Assembly: GCF_028550395.1 (NCBI RefSeq)
Contig: NZ_JAQQKW010000001.1
Location: 675,879-739,878 of the forward strand
Reading direction: 5' to 3'
DNA length: 64,000 nucleotides
Source of the DNA: Asticcacaulis currens
Lineage (GTDB): Bacteria > Pseudomonadota > Alphaproteobacteria > Caulobacterales > Caulobacteraceae
Shown here: one piece after another, positions 35,091-43,465 of the stretch
Layout: the number at the start of each line of letters is the position of its first letter
Position numbering within the stretch: the first letter of the stretch is position 1
Notes under the pieces: model-generated
What the model saw: the letters and a program-made list of their open reading frames with translations, nothing else
Databases searched by the model: none
Told to the model about the DNA's origin: nothing
Position numbers and translations under genes: made by a program

Positions 35091-35528
35091 TCAACGATGC
35101 CGCAGCCACCAGATACCCCAGGCGATGCCATAACCGAGCATAGCCGGGGCCTGCGCAGTGATGATACCGAGGGCCAGCAGACGGCCCTCGCTGCCCATGA
35201 AGTGCGTGTAGCCACTCATCAACTCGTCACCTCCGGCAAACGCGACGACGAAGGCCAGAACCGATAAAAGAAGCCCGAAAGAGCCGCCCCAGTACCATGC
35301 CCACTTATGGGCCTCGCGTTGCGCTTCATCTATCGACAGCCACCACAATATGCTGACGCCCATGGTCGCGATCAAAAGGCACCCGACAATGGCGTAGGTC
35401 ACGCCGGGATTGTTGCGAATGAGCCCCGTACCCGAGGCCATGTCATATCCCATGATGCCCCCCAGGATGAGGGTCATCGCGACAAAGGCCCCCATCATCC
35501 ATCTGGCGGTGGAACGCAGATTTTTCAC
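35091..35528 (-). CDS. Four-helix membrane protein, paralogue 2 of a tandem pair
   Basis: 145 residues from GTG 35528, which has GGGGAG six bases upstream; the TTG at 35552 is not supported. Four hydrophobic segments, AHKWAWYWGGSFG in the middle and LGYGIAWGIWWLRHR at the end, as in the downstream paralogue, from which it differs more in the N-terminal half. First gene of the three-gene unit ending in the XRE regulator. Membrane location predicted; function unknown. Confidence 0.8.
   Translation of the reverse strand: MKNLRSTARWMMGAFVAMTLILGGIMGYDMASGTGLIRNNPGVTYAIVGCLLIATMGVSILWWLSIDEAQREAHKWAWYWGGSFGLLLSVLAFVVAFAGGDELMSGYTHFMGSEGRLLALGIITAQAPAMLGYGIAWGIWWLRHR
35098..35140. repeat. Direct repeat B, 3' end of membrane paralogue 2
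   Basis: Partner of 34620-34662. The near-identity at DNA level, including silent positions, contrasts with the divergence of the rest of the two genes. Confidence 0.9.
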
Positions 35529-35814
35529 GTTTATCTCCCCGTTTAAAGACAAGCATCCTTTACACTGTCTTTTTGAAGCGTGTCAAGCGTCCTTGTCAAA
35601 AAGAATATGAAACTTGTCATGACCGTCCCGATGTGAGGCCTGGGGTTGCCATGGCCCGACCTTTGCAAACACCGCTTCGCACGCGCAAAAAAACCCGTTA
35701 AGGTTTGAGAGCGTTGAAAAAAGTAACTATCCTGAAATACAGACCCTTTAGGGTTTTGCTGTCAGGAAGACCCTGTAAAAACAAGGGCCACCACAGGCCC
35801 TACCCGGAACCGGC

Positions 35815-36960
35815 ATGACGACCTGCGATCTCATTTCTGCGCGCGACCTTAGCGAAATCGACATCGCGGCCTGGCGTGACATGGCGAAACAGACCTTTGC
35901 GTTCGGCTCGCCTGTCCTGTCGTGGGACTTCTGTGCCGCCGTGGCGCAGGTGCGCGATGACGTGAAGGTGGCCGTGTTTCGCCGCGAAGGTAAGGCCATC
36001 GCCTTCCTGCCCCATCACCGCCGCCCGGGGCAGTTTGCAAGGCCAGTCGGTGCGCCGTTCAACGACTATACGGCCCTGATCAGCTTCCCCGACACGGCGT
36101 TTTCGGCGCGTGAGATGTTGGCTTTGGCCGGAATTCGCGCCTTTCAGGTGTCGGGCCTGATCGACCCCTATGGCGCGTTCGCCGGTTTTGAGGGCGAGGC
36201 CGAAGATGCTTACGGCATTGACCTCACCCCCAAAAAGGGTGAGACGGGCGAAACGGTCAATAATGTCGATAAGAAGCACCTGAAAAACATCAACCGCCTG
36301 CGCCGCCGCCTCGAAGAGGAACATGGCGAGGTGCGCTTTGAACTGCCGGATTTCACGCCTGAACACTTTGAGGCCATGCTGGCCATCAAACGCGCCCAGA
36401 CGGCGCAGACCGGTATTCATGACTTCCTGTCGGCACCGTGGGTGCAGGCCCTTATGCGCAACCTGTTTACCCGCCCGGCCGACACCGAGATGGAGCTTTA
36501 TGGTCATCTGACGACCGTCACCGCGGGCGGAAAGCCGATCATCTGGCATTTCGGTCCGCGTCTGGGTGATCGCGTCCATCCGTGGGTCTCGGCCTTCGAC
36601 CCGGCCTACAGCGCCTATTCGCCGGGGCAGATTTTCCTGCAGGGATGCCAGTCGCCGCTGCGTGAGCTGGGGGTCAACTATTACGATCTCTCAACCGGGC
36701 AGCAGCATTATAAGAACGCCTTTTGCAACACCCACTCGGTTGTTCATCATGGCCGCCTTTACGCCGCTTCGGGCGAAGGCCGCACGGCGGAATCCCTGTC
36801 GCGCCTGATCGACAGGGGCGGCAAGGTGCTGGGCGTGTCGCATCTGACGCGGCGTTTGGGGCGTCGCCTCGACCATCTGGCCAGCCTCGAACTCGACCTC
36901 GGCGGGCGCGTCAACGGCACGATCTACGCCTTCGCCAATGCCCGCAAGCGGTTGAGCTAG
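35815..36960 (+). CDS. GNAT/FemAB-like (CelD/BcsL-type) acyltransferase
   Basis: 381 residues. Two GNAT-like halves: FLPHHRRPGQFARPVGAPFNDYTA is CelD/BcsL-type and HLKNINRLRRRLEEEHGEVRFEL starts the second half, which ends with the GVNYYDLSTGQQHYKNAF segment (quoted in parts from residues 60-310). Such proteins modify polysaccharides or peptidoglycan precursors in the cytoplasm. In Caulobacter the holdfast-modifying protein HfsK belongs to this type, so a holdfast or surface glycan role is a fair inference. It heads a three-gene unit: the GT2 gene starts four bases after its stop. Confidence 0.75.
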   Translation: MTTCDLISARDLSEIDIAAWRDMAKQTFAFGSPVLSWDFCAAVAQVRDDVKVAVFRREGKAIAFLPHHRRPGQFARPVGAPFNDYTALISFPDTAFSAREMLALAGIRAFQVSGLIDPYGAFAGFEGEAEDAYGIDLTPKKGETGETVNNVDKKHLKNINRLRRRLEEEHGEVRFELPDFTPEHFEAMLAIKRAQTAQTGIHDFLSAPWVQALMRNLFTRPADTEMELYGHLTTVTAGGKPIIWHFGPRLGDRVHPWVSAFDPAYSAYSPGQIFLQGCQSPLRELGVNYYDLSTGQQHYKNAFCNTHSVVHHGRLYAASGEGRTAESLSRLIDRGGKVLGVSHLTRRLGRRLDHLASLELDLGGRVNGTIYAFANARKRLS

Positions 36961-36964
36961 TAAG

Positions 36965-37894
36965 ATGCCGGTCAGCCTGATCATACCCACCTTTCGCCGC
37001 CCGGAGGCTTTAAAGACCGCGCTGCACTCAGTCTTTGCGCAGACGGGCGTTGAGGTCGCGGTGAACATTATCGTCTGCGATAATTCCCCGGAGGGCTCGG
37101 CCCGTGCGATGGTCGAGAGCCTGACGCCCGGCGCGGGGCAGACTCTGATCTATCTGCATGAACCCAATCCCGGCGTTGCCAATGCCCGCAATACGGCGGT
37201 AAAGGCCGCCCACGATCCCTTTATCCTCTTCCTTGATGACGATGAAGAAGCCCCGTCCGACTGGGTAGCGAAGATGCTTAGCGCGCAACAGGCCTTTGGC
37301 GCCGATGTGGTGTTTGGCCCTGTCACGGCGCGGCTCAAAACCGCAGCCCCCCAATTCCGGCCCTATTTCGAAGCCTTTTTTTCGCGCTTCGGACCGGCCC
37401 ACAGCGGCCCGATCCCCGACTATTACGGCTGTGGCAATTCGCTGATCCGCCGCGCCCTGCTGAGCGGTGAGCAGCCCTTCGACACTAACCGCAACTCATG
37501 CGGAGGTGAGGATGACAAGCTGTTCTACGCTCTCAAACAGGAGGGTGCGCGCATGGTGTGGGCTTCCGATGCCTTTGTGTGGGAAGACGTGCCAGAAAGC
37601 CGCGCCACGCTACGCTATACCCTCCCGCGCGCCTTTGCCTATGGTCAGGGCCCTTCGACCTCGGCCATGGCCGGCACGCCGAAAAAGCCGCTGACCTGTG
37701 CCTACTGGATGCTCAATGGGCTGGTGCAAGCGTTGCTGTTTGGCGGGGCTGGGCTGGTGCTTTATGCGGCGGGCTCAAAGGCCGCTGCGCGTATCCTCGA
37801 CAAGGCCGCCCGTGGCCTTGGCAAACTCATCTGGTTTCACAAGATCGGCTTTTACGGCACGGCCTTATTGAAACCCAATCCGGCAGGGCGCTGA
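36965..37894 (+). CDS. GT2 family glycosyltransferase
   Basis: 309 residues. SLIIPTFRRPEALKTALHS at the N-terminus, CDNSPEGSA (about 39-47), LFLDDDEEAPSDW (about 88-100, the DxD metal site) and GGEDDKLFYAL (about 179, the general-base ED region) define a GT-A fold family 2 enzyme. A hydrophobic stretch at 245-265 suggests membrane association. Sugar donor and acceptor unknown. Lies between the GNAT-like gene and the cupin-like gene and overlaps the latter (TGATG), so all three are coupled. Confidence 0.9.
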   Translation: MPVSLIIPTFRRPEALKTALHSVFAQTGVEVAVNIIVCDNSPEGSARAMVESLTPGAGQTLIYLHEPNPGVANARNTAVKAAHDPFILFLDDDEEAPSDWVAKMLSAQQAFGADVVFGPVTARLKTAAPQFRPYFEAFFSRFGPAHSGPIPDYYGCGNSLIRRALLSGEQPFDTNRNSCGGEDDKLFYALKQEGARMVWASDAFVWEDVPESRATLRYTLPRAFAYGQGPSTSAMAGTPKKPLTCAYWMLNGLVQALLFGGAGLVLYAAGSKAAARILDKAARGLGKLIWFHKIGFYGTALLKPNPAGR

Positions 37895-38844
37895 TGAAAG
37901 ACATTCTCACCTGGGCCGCCGCGCACAAGGCGGGCTTTGGCCGCGAAAACCTCAAGTTTACCCACAACCTGCACAACAGCCCGCTGTTTACGGATGAAGC
38001 GCTGATCGCCCTTATCGACCGCTATCCGCGCGATAAGCTGGAAGTGTTTACCATGGGCTATGACCCGACCAACTGGGGGCAGTGGTTCCTCGGCCGGCGC
38101 GGCGCGCACGACGGGCGGGCCCTTATGGAAGGCGTGAAGGCCGGGCGGTTATGGCTCAACCTGCGCAAGGTCAATCATTCGGATGCCGATATCGGTGCCC
38201 TTTGTGAGGCCATGTTTGCCGAGATTCGCGCCCAGACGGGTGTCCGCACGCTGAAGGAAGATCTGGGCCTGCTGATCTCCTCGCCCAATGCCCACGTCTT
38301 CTACCACCTCGATATCCCGCTCGTGACCCTGTGGCAGATACGCGGCGTCAAGCACGTCTATGTCTATCCGCCCAAAGACCCCTATGTCTCCGATCATGAT
38401 CTCGAAGGCGTGGCCTTGCGCGAATCGGATGAACAGTTGCGGTTCGATCCGGCATGGGATGCCGAGGCGATGAAAGTCGAGTTCGTGCCTGGGCAGATGC
38501 TGACCTGGACACAGAACGCCCCGCACCGCATCGTTAATCAGGACTCGGTGAACGTGTCCTTGTCGATCGAGTTCATGACCCCGGCCGCCATCTGGCGCGC
38601 CAATGTCATCTACGCCAATGGTTGCCTGCGGCGCTGGCTGGGCCTGAAACCAACTCTGGCGACGTCACCCAGATGGCTGGAGCCGTTCAAGGTGGTGTTT
38701 GCGCGTCTGGTTAAGATGGCGGGTGGCTATAATGGCAATAAGTCGCCGCTCAAGCCGCGCTTTACGCTGGATGACACCCGCCCCGAAGTCCTGCACTTCG
38801 ATGAGGGTGTCGAAGTCCCGATGCCGTCAAACCGAGCGGCCTGA
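37894..38844 (+). CDS. Cupin/JmjC-like protein
   Basis: 316 residues. AHVFYHLDIPLVTLWQIRG (about 131-149) gives an H-x-D iron-binding pair, and NAPHRIVNQDSVNVSL (about 210-225) the distal histidine with a preceding metal-facing strand, as in cupin-like 2-oxoglutarate oxygenases of JmjC type. The ATG overlaps the GT2 stop by one base, and the long frame beginning 37558 is a shadow within the GT2 gene. It could hydroxylate a protein, lipid or sugar made by the operon; substrate unknown. A TATACC palindrome follows its stop. Confidence 0.8.
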   Translation: MKDILTWAAAHKAGFGRENLKFTHNLHNSPLFTDEALIALIDRYPRDKLEVFTMGYDPTNWGQWFLGRRGAHDGRALMEGVKAGRLWLNLRKVNHSDADIGALCEAMFAEIRAQTGVRTLKEDLGLLISSPNAHVFYHLDIPLVTLWQIRGVKHVYVYPPKDPYVSDHDLEGVALRESDEQLRFDPAWDAEAMKVEFVPGQMLTWTQNAPHRIVNQDSVNVSLSIEFMTPAAIWRANVIYANGCLRRWLGLKPTLATSPRWLEPFKVVFARLVKMAGGYNGNKSPLKPRFTLDDTRPEVLHFDEGVEVPMPSNRAA

Positions 38845-38848
38845 TCTC

Positions 38849-38879
38849 TATACTTCTCCACCAAAGGCAGGGAGGTATA
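38849..38879. repeat. TATACCTCC-type intergenic palindrome, copy 2
   Basis: TATACTTCTCC and GGGAGGTATA pair with two mismatches around CCAAAGGCA. It sits between the stops of the cupin-like gene and the convergent YodC gene and may double as a weak terminator. Confidence 0.65.
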
Positions 38880-38883
38880 AGGA

Positions 38884-39096
38884 TTAGAGGCTTGGCGACG
38901 CCACCGGTGTGGGTTCGTTCGGTGCGGCTTCAGGCGTGGCGACAATCAGCAGGTCGGCCTTGAACTTGTCTGAATGACGGTCTCCGTGTTCGTCGAACCA
39001 GTCACAATAGACGTAGTTATCGAGATCGACATTGTTGACGGTCATCGCCGGGCCGCCGGATTTGAGCTGCACCGTATCGCCAATCATATAGCCCAT
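38884..39096 (-). CDS. YodC-like small protein (DUF2158)
   Basis: 70 residues. GDTVQLKSGGPAMTV followed by YVYCDWFD is the typical DUF2158/YodC beta fold, cytoplasmic, function unknown. GGAGG lies six bases before ATG 39096; the longer frame to 39183 is not supported. The C-terminal 25 residues are Pro/Ala-rich. Confidence 0.85.
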   Translation of the reverse strand: MGYMIGDTVQLKSGGPAMTVNNVDLDNYVYCDWFDEHGDRHSDKFKADLLIVATPEAAPNEPTPVASPSL

Positions 39097-39271
39097 ACTG
39101 TCCTCCATAGTCTGAAGGACCATCAGGCCTGCCGCTGCACAAAAAAGCGATACGCCGCGCGCACCGCCTGTAAAAGTCTTCAATTTGGATGAGACGGCAG
39201 AAGGCTAGCGCCGCCCATATATAGATACGGGCAAGCGACGCCGACGCCCTATATCGCCAAATTCAAGACTT

Positions 39272-40279
39272 TTACCACGGTTTGAAGTGTTTGGAGAGCT
39301 TCAACCCCTGTTTCTGATAATGCGAGCCGCCCTGTCCATAGAGCTGTTCCGGCTTGGCCACCAGCGGCTCATAGACCAGACGCGCCACGGTCTGCCCGTG
39401 TTCCAGCAGGAACGGCGTCTCGTGGCAGCGCACTTCCAGCACGCCTTTGGAACCGATGCCGCCCGCCTCTTCGGTGCCAAAGCCCGGATCGAAGAAACCG
39501 GCATAGTGGACGCGGAATTCACCGACACTGGGGTCGATGGGTAGCATTTCGGCAGCCTCGGTCACCGGAATGACCACATCGGTTTGCGACGCGAGGATGT
39601 AGAATTCGCCCGGATCGAGCAGCAACTGTCCCTTGTTCTGGTAAAGCGGCTCCCAGAAGTCGCGCGGATTGTGGCCATCGACGTGATCGAGGTCGATGAT
39701 CCCGGCGTGACGGCGCGCGCGATAGCCGACCAGATCGCCGGTCATCAGGTCCACGCCACAGTCAGCCGTATAGAGCTTGGGTACCTCGCCGGTCTTGAGA
39801 CGCAACTGGTTCAGACGCGTGCCGGTGCGCGCCAGCACCGAAAAGGTCTGCGGCGCGATCTCGACATAGATAGGGCCCTTGTAGCCTTCGCGCACATCGT
39901 CAAACAGGTCACCGAAATCCGACAAAAGGCGCACGAAGACATCGACCCGACCGGTCGAGCTTTTGGGATTGGCGCGCGCCGAAACCCCGTCCGGTAGGCT
40001 TAAAAACTCCTGCAATTCGGCAATATAGACGCAGCCCGACTCAAAGACCGCGCCGCGCGTCAGGTCCATCTCGTGCATCATCACGTCGGGCAGGCGGTCC
40101 ATTACCCGCTTGCCGCGCGGCAGATAGGAGGCGCGCACACGCCAGGCCCGCGCCCCCAGACGCAGATCGATCGACGCCGGCTGAATCTGATCGGCATCCA
40201 GTTTGGAAGCGCTCATGATAGCGCTCTGATCAACCAGTTCACGAATGGATTGCAGCGGCAGGATACCGGAAACGGTCAT
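39272..40279 (-). CDS. 2'-deoxycytidine 5'-triphosphate deaminase, two-domain alphaproteobacterial type
   Basis: 335 residues, about twice the length of E. coli Dcd. The trimeric dUTPase/Dcd fold appears twice: LDADQIQPASIDLRLG and SARANPKSSTGRVDVF in the first half, and IPVTEAAEMLPI with RVHYAGFFDPGFG, then LEVRCHETPFLLEHGQ in the second. dCTP deaminase supplies dUTP for thymidylate synthesis. ATG 40279 (MTVSGILPLQ) is chosen since the 88 upstream residues of the open frame run through the apaG promoter region and are not conserved. apaG is divergent. Confidence 0.88.
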   Translation of the reverse strand: MTVSGILPLQSIRELVDQSAIMSASKLDADQIQPASIDLRLGARAWRVRASYLPRGKRVMDRLPDVMMHEMDLTRGAVFESGCVYIAELQEFLSLPDGVSARANPKSSTGRVDVFVRLLSDFGDLFDDVREGYKGPIYVEIAPQTFSVLARTGTRLNQLRLKTGEVPKLYTADCGVDLMTGDLVGYRARRHAGIIDLDHVDGHNPRDFWEPLYQNKGQLLLDPGEFYILASQTDVVIPVTEAAEMLPIDPSVGEFRVHYAGFFDPGFGTEEAGGIGSKGVLEVRCHETPFLLEHGQTVARLVYEPLVAKPEQLYGQGGSHYQKQGLKLSKHFKPW

Positions 40280-40384
40280 CAGGAATCGCAACTTTCTTAA
40301 AGCAGGGGAGGCGCATTTAAGCGGCGAATGCGCAATGCGCAAAGAAAAACTGACACTGGAAGCGAAGCGCTCTATTTTGCGTCC

Positions 40385-40783
40385 ATGATCTATACCGCAA
40401 CCACCGACGGTGTGACTGTCAGCGTCCGCGTGCAGTTCGTACCCCGTAATGACGATGCCATCCGCGCCCACAAATGGCTGTGGACCTATCACATCACCAT
40501 CGCCAATGCGTCCAGCCGCGCCGTTCAGCTCAAAACGCGCCACTGGCGCATTACCGATGCCCTGGGTCGCGTGCAGACGGTCGATGGCGAGGGCGTGGTG
40601 GGCGAAACCCCGCGCATTGCCCCCGGCGACAGCTACAGTTACGCCTCAGGCTGCCCGCTCGATACGGATTCCGGCACCATGGGCGGGCATTATATGTGCG
40701 TGACAGATGAGGGCGAGTGGCTGGCCATACAGGTGCCCCTGTTCTCGCTCGATGCCACCCTGTCTAAGCGGACGCTGAATTAG
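40385..40783 (+). CDS. apaG: ApaG (DUF525) protein
   Basis: 132 residues, one fibronectin-type beta sandwich. KWLWTYHITIAN (about 30-41), GEGVVGETPRIAPG (about 71-84) and GTMGGHYMC (about 98-106) are the ApaG signature blocks. Cytoplasmic, and associated with nucleoside tetraphosphate turnover by its neighbour in E. coli; biochemical role unclear. ATG 40385 is the family start. Confidence 0.94.
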   Translation: MIYTATTDGVTVSVRVQFVPRNDDAIRAHKWLWTYHITIANASSRAVQLKTRHWRITDALGRVQTVDGEGVVGETPRIAPGDSYSYASGCPLDTDSGTMGGHYMCVTDEGEWLAIQVPLFSLDATLSKRTLN

Positions 40784-40944
40784 GTTTAAATATCACAGCA
40801 ACGGGCTGTCCGCCGCGGTTCTGCGCTTTGGCTTTGCGTTCCAGCGTTCTTTCGTTTTATCGTTCTGTCACAGAAGCATGGACGCCTGGCATGCCTGCCC
40901 GCAGGTGAGCGGGAGCAAAGGGCGCCCTAAGCACAGGACACTGC

Positions 40945-42732
40945 ATGGCTACCCTGCCTACCGCCACCCGCCTTAAGGCCGCAGTCGGCTTTGCCAGCCA
41001 TATCGGCCGGCGCGATGACAATCAGGACTTTGCGGCCTCGTGTCTGGCGGATGACGGATCGCATCACGGGCTGGTGGCGGCACTGGCGGATGGCGTCGGC
41101 GGGCGCAGGGGCGGTCGTGTCGCGGCCGAGCTGAGCGTGCGTTCTTTCATCGACGACTATCTCAGCCAGACCGAGGCCCTGTCACCGCAAAAAACCGCTG
41201 GGCGGGCGCTGGAAAGCATCAACTATTGGCTCCACCGGCAAGGACAGAAGGATGAAAACGTCCGCGGCATGAGTTGCGCCTTCACCGGCGTGGTGATCAA
41301 GGGCAACCGCTTGCACTCCTTCCACGTCGGCGACACGCGTCTCTATCGCTGGCGCGAGGGCTATCTGGGGCAGATGACCCAAGATCACAAGCCCGAAGGC
41401 GGCGAGGATTCGCCCTATCTCACCCGCGCTATCGGCTTCGAAGAGGTGGTGCGCATCGACTATCGCATACACGACATCTTCCCGCACGACCGTCTGTTGC
41501 TGTGCTCGGACGGCATGCACGCCAAGGTGCCGGAAGCCCAGATCAACGCCATCCTGTCCGAACGCCTGTCGGCAGATGATACGGCACAAAAGCTGGTCGA
41601 TATGGCCATTAGTAATGGCGGCGATGACAACGCCACCGTGCTGATCATAGACATCTTCGAACTGCCGCCCGCCACCGTTAAAGACCTGGACGCGGCCATT
41701 TCGCGCCTGCCCATGCGTGATCCGCCGGAAATGGGCGCAATTATCGACGATTTCAAGCTGGAAACCCTGCTGGCCGACGGTATGTACAGCCGCGTGTTCA
41801 AGGCCCGCGACCTGTCGGCCACCGGACCGCTTTCGACCGTCGTGCTCAAATTCCCCAAGCCGCACAATCTGGGGGCCGAAACCCTGGCCCGGCAGGCTTT
41901 TGTGCGCGAGACCTGGGTGGCGAGCCGCGTCCAGCACATGTGGATCGGCTCGGTCCTGCAACTGCCGCCTAAGCGCCAGACCTGCCTCTATGTGGCGCAA
42001 CCCTTCTATGAGGGCGAAACGCTCGAAAAACGCCTGTCGCGCAAGCCTGCCATCGGACTGAGCGAAGGCATCGACATCGCCACAAAACTGGCCAAGGCGC
42101 TGGGCTCGCTGCACCGGGCGGGCGTCATCCATCGTGACGTCAAGCCGGATAATGTGATCCTGCTCAAGGACGGCGGGCTGAAACTGGTCGATCTGGGCTT
42201 TGCGCGCCTGCCCGCGCTCGACGAAAAGACCGGCGTGCTGCCCCCCGGCACTAATAATTATATGGCCCCCGAGTTGTTCGACGGTCAGTGGGGGGATGAG
42301 CGGTCGGACATCTTCGCACTGGGGGTCACCCTGCATCGCATGTTCACCGGCGGCACCTTCCCCTATGGCGAAAGCGAACCCTTCACCAAGCCGAACCTGA
42401 AGCGCCCGGACCTTCTGACCCATAAACGCCACGATGCGCCGGGCTGGCTGGAAAGTATCATCCTTCAGGCCCTGGCTCCCAATCCGGACGAGCGCTTTCA
42501 GGACGGGTTTGAAATGGCCTTTACGCTGGAAACCGGGTCGTACGGTGTTAATCCCGTGTCGATTCGCAAGGCGACGCGCTTCCATCCTGCGCGCCCGTGG
42601 CAGTTCGCTACGGCGGTTTTGACGGCGCTGGTGCTCCTGCTTGGGGCCATGCAACTGGGCTTGATCACTGGACCGGATGCCGAAACAACCAAGGCCTTTT
42701 TGCGTGAGCACGGGTTCCCGGAGTTGAAATAA
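40945..42732 (+). CDS. Bifunctional PP2C phosphatase / Ser-Thr kinase, membrane-anchored
   Basis: 595 residues. The N-terminal PP2C domain (about 10-240) has RRDDNQD (22-28), ADGVGG (48-53), GDTRLYR and GGDDNATVL. The kinase domain (about 265-525) has Lys302 in VLKF, HRDVKPDN with catalytic Asp398, and DLGFAR at 416-421 in place of DFG; the glycine loop is weak (LADGMYSRVFKA). A transmembrane helix (about 550-570) near the C-terminus puts both catalytic domains in the cytoplasm. The opposed activities may set the phosphorylation level of shared targets. Similar fusions are often beside nitrate genes, but none are near here. Confidence 0.93.
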   Translation: MATLPTATRLKAAVGFASHIGRRDDNQDFAASCLADDGSHHGLVAALADGVGGRRGGRVAAELSVRSFIDDYLSQTEALSPQKTAGRALESINYWLHRQGQKDENVRGMSCAFTGVVIKGNRLHSFHVGDTRLYRWREGYLGQMTQDHKPEGGEDSPYLTRAIGFEEVVRIDYRIHDIFPHDRLLLCSDGMHAKVPEAQINAILSERLSADDTAQKLVDMAISNGGDDNATVLIIDIFELPPATVKDLDAAISRLPMRDPPEMGAIIDDFKLETLLADGMYSRVFKARDLSATGPLSTVVLKFPKPHNLGAETLARQAFVRETWVASRVQHMWIGSVLQLPPKRQTCLYVAQPFYEGETLEKRLSRKPAIGLSEGIDIATKLAKALGSLHRAGVIHRDVKPDNVILLKDGGLKLVDLGFARLPALDEKTGVLPPGTNNYMAPELFDGQWGDERSDIFALGVTLHRMFTGGTFPYGESEPFTKPNLKRPDLLTHKRHDAPGWLESIILQALAPNPDERFQDGFEMAFTLETGSYGVNPVSIRKATRFHPARPWQFATAVLTALVLLLGAMQLGLITGPDAETTKAFLREHGFPELK

Positions 42733-42978
42733 TTGTCTTCGGCCTTAGGCGGGCAGAGGTGTCGCGAAAGGCAGCGTTGGCTTTTTAGGTCAAACCACAG
42801 ACTACACAGATTTCACAGATTAAGATGTTTCAAGCATCAAATCATCGCGATCATATCCGCGACAGCGCGCTGAGCTCATATGTTGAATCTGTGGCGCCTA
42901 AACCATAAGGCACCCAGAGACCGCTTTCTTCCCCGCAAAGCACAGCTCTGACGGCTCTATTTCCTATTCGGGGTCAGA
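42733..42978. other. Non-coding gap with CACAGA repeats
   Basis: No gene seen. CCACAGACTACACAGATTTC then ACAGATTA (42795-42822) contains three CACAGAnT units at 10-11 base spacing, and an inverted AATCTGTGG occurs at 42885-42894. It borders the decayed region 42979-43465. Confidence 0.5.
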
Positions 42979-43390
42979 TTATTGACTGTGCCGGAAATCC
43001 TGCGGGGGCTTGAAGTCATTGGCCCAGGCTCCGGCGCGGGTGCGTTTGGAGGTCTTTTCGGCAGCGACAAAGATCAGAATAGCGGCGATAGGCCAGAGCC
43101 AGCCCCGCCTGCATCTGCGCCTCACCCAGAACACGGCCTTCGACGGCGCAATCGGCCAGTATGCGTCCATACTTCTCTGCCCTGTAGGTCACAAACGACC
43201 TCGGCCCCAGCTACCAGCCTTTTAAGCTGACGACTGGCCGCTTCGCCGCGGGCAATAGTCCCTCAACACTGATCCTATTCAAAGGTATCGACCCCTTCAA
43301 AGCGGACCTTCAGACTTTCCTAGCGCAGGAAGTCGCCGTCTAAAGCTTCCGCTTCACCACTGAGGGCGATGGTTTCCGGTCTGGCGGGGA
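42979..43390 (-). pseudogene. Decayed staphylococcal-nuclease-like (SNase/TNase) gene
   Basis: The minus strand read in pieces gives a recognisable SNase fold protein. First comes ETIALSGEAEALDGDFLR, stop, ESLKVRFEGVDTFE, stop, then GEAASRQLKRLVAGAEVVCDLQGR. After a frame change come YGRILADCAVEGRVLGEAQMQ and AGLALAYRRYSDL. After another frame change it ends GAWANDFKPPQDFRHSQ and stops at 42979. These follow the family order (active-site region, R-L-V-AG, DRYGR-L-C-V, LV-AG-A-AY, W-F-PP-R). At least three in-frame stops and two frameshifts rule out function. A G10 tract lies at its upstream end. Confidence 0.82.
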
Positions 43391-43465
43391 GGGGGGGGGG
43401 CGATGGGGGCGGCGCGGGTTAACAAGCCGCCAGTCCAGCCAATGTCCTGAGACAGGCTCAACGCC

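Noticed and set aside
37558..37893. Extended start of the cupin-like gene
   Set aside because: The extension is an alternative frame of the GT2 gene; TGATG coupling at 37892-37896 fixes the start.
40280..40543. 88-residue N-terminal extension of the dCTP deaminase
   Set aside because: Would run through the apaG promoter and coding start; family homologues begin near residue 89 of the long frame.
40898..40944. Riboswitch-like hairpins before the PP2C-kinase gene
   Set aside because: CCCGC/GCGGG hairpin and purine-rich stretch do not fit any riboswitch class I can name.
41182..42711. 509-codon antisense frame in the PP2C-kinase gene
   Set aside because: Mirror of conserved kinase codons; no homology pattern of its own.
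42982..43230. Short plus-strand frames in 42979-43390
   Set aside because: They are shadows of the minus-strand SNase pseudogene.
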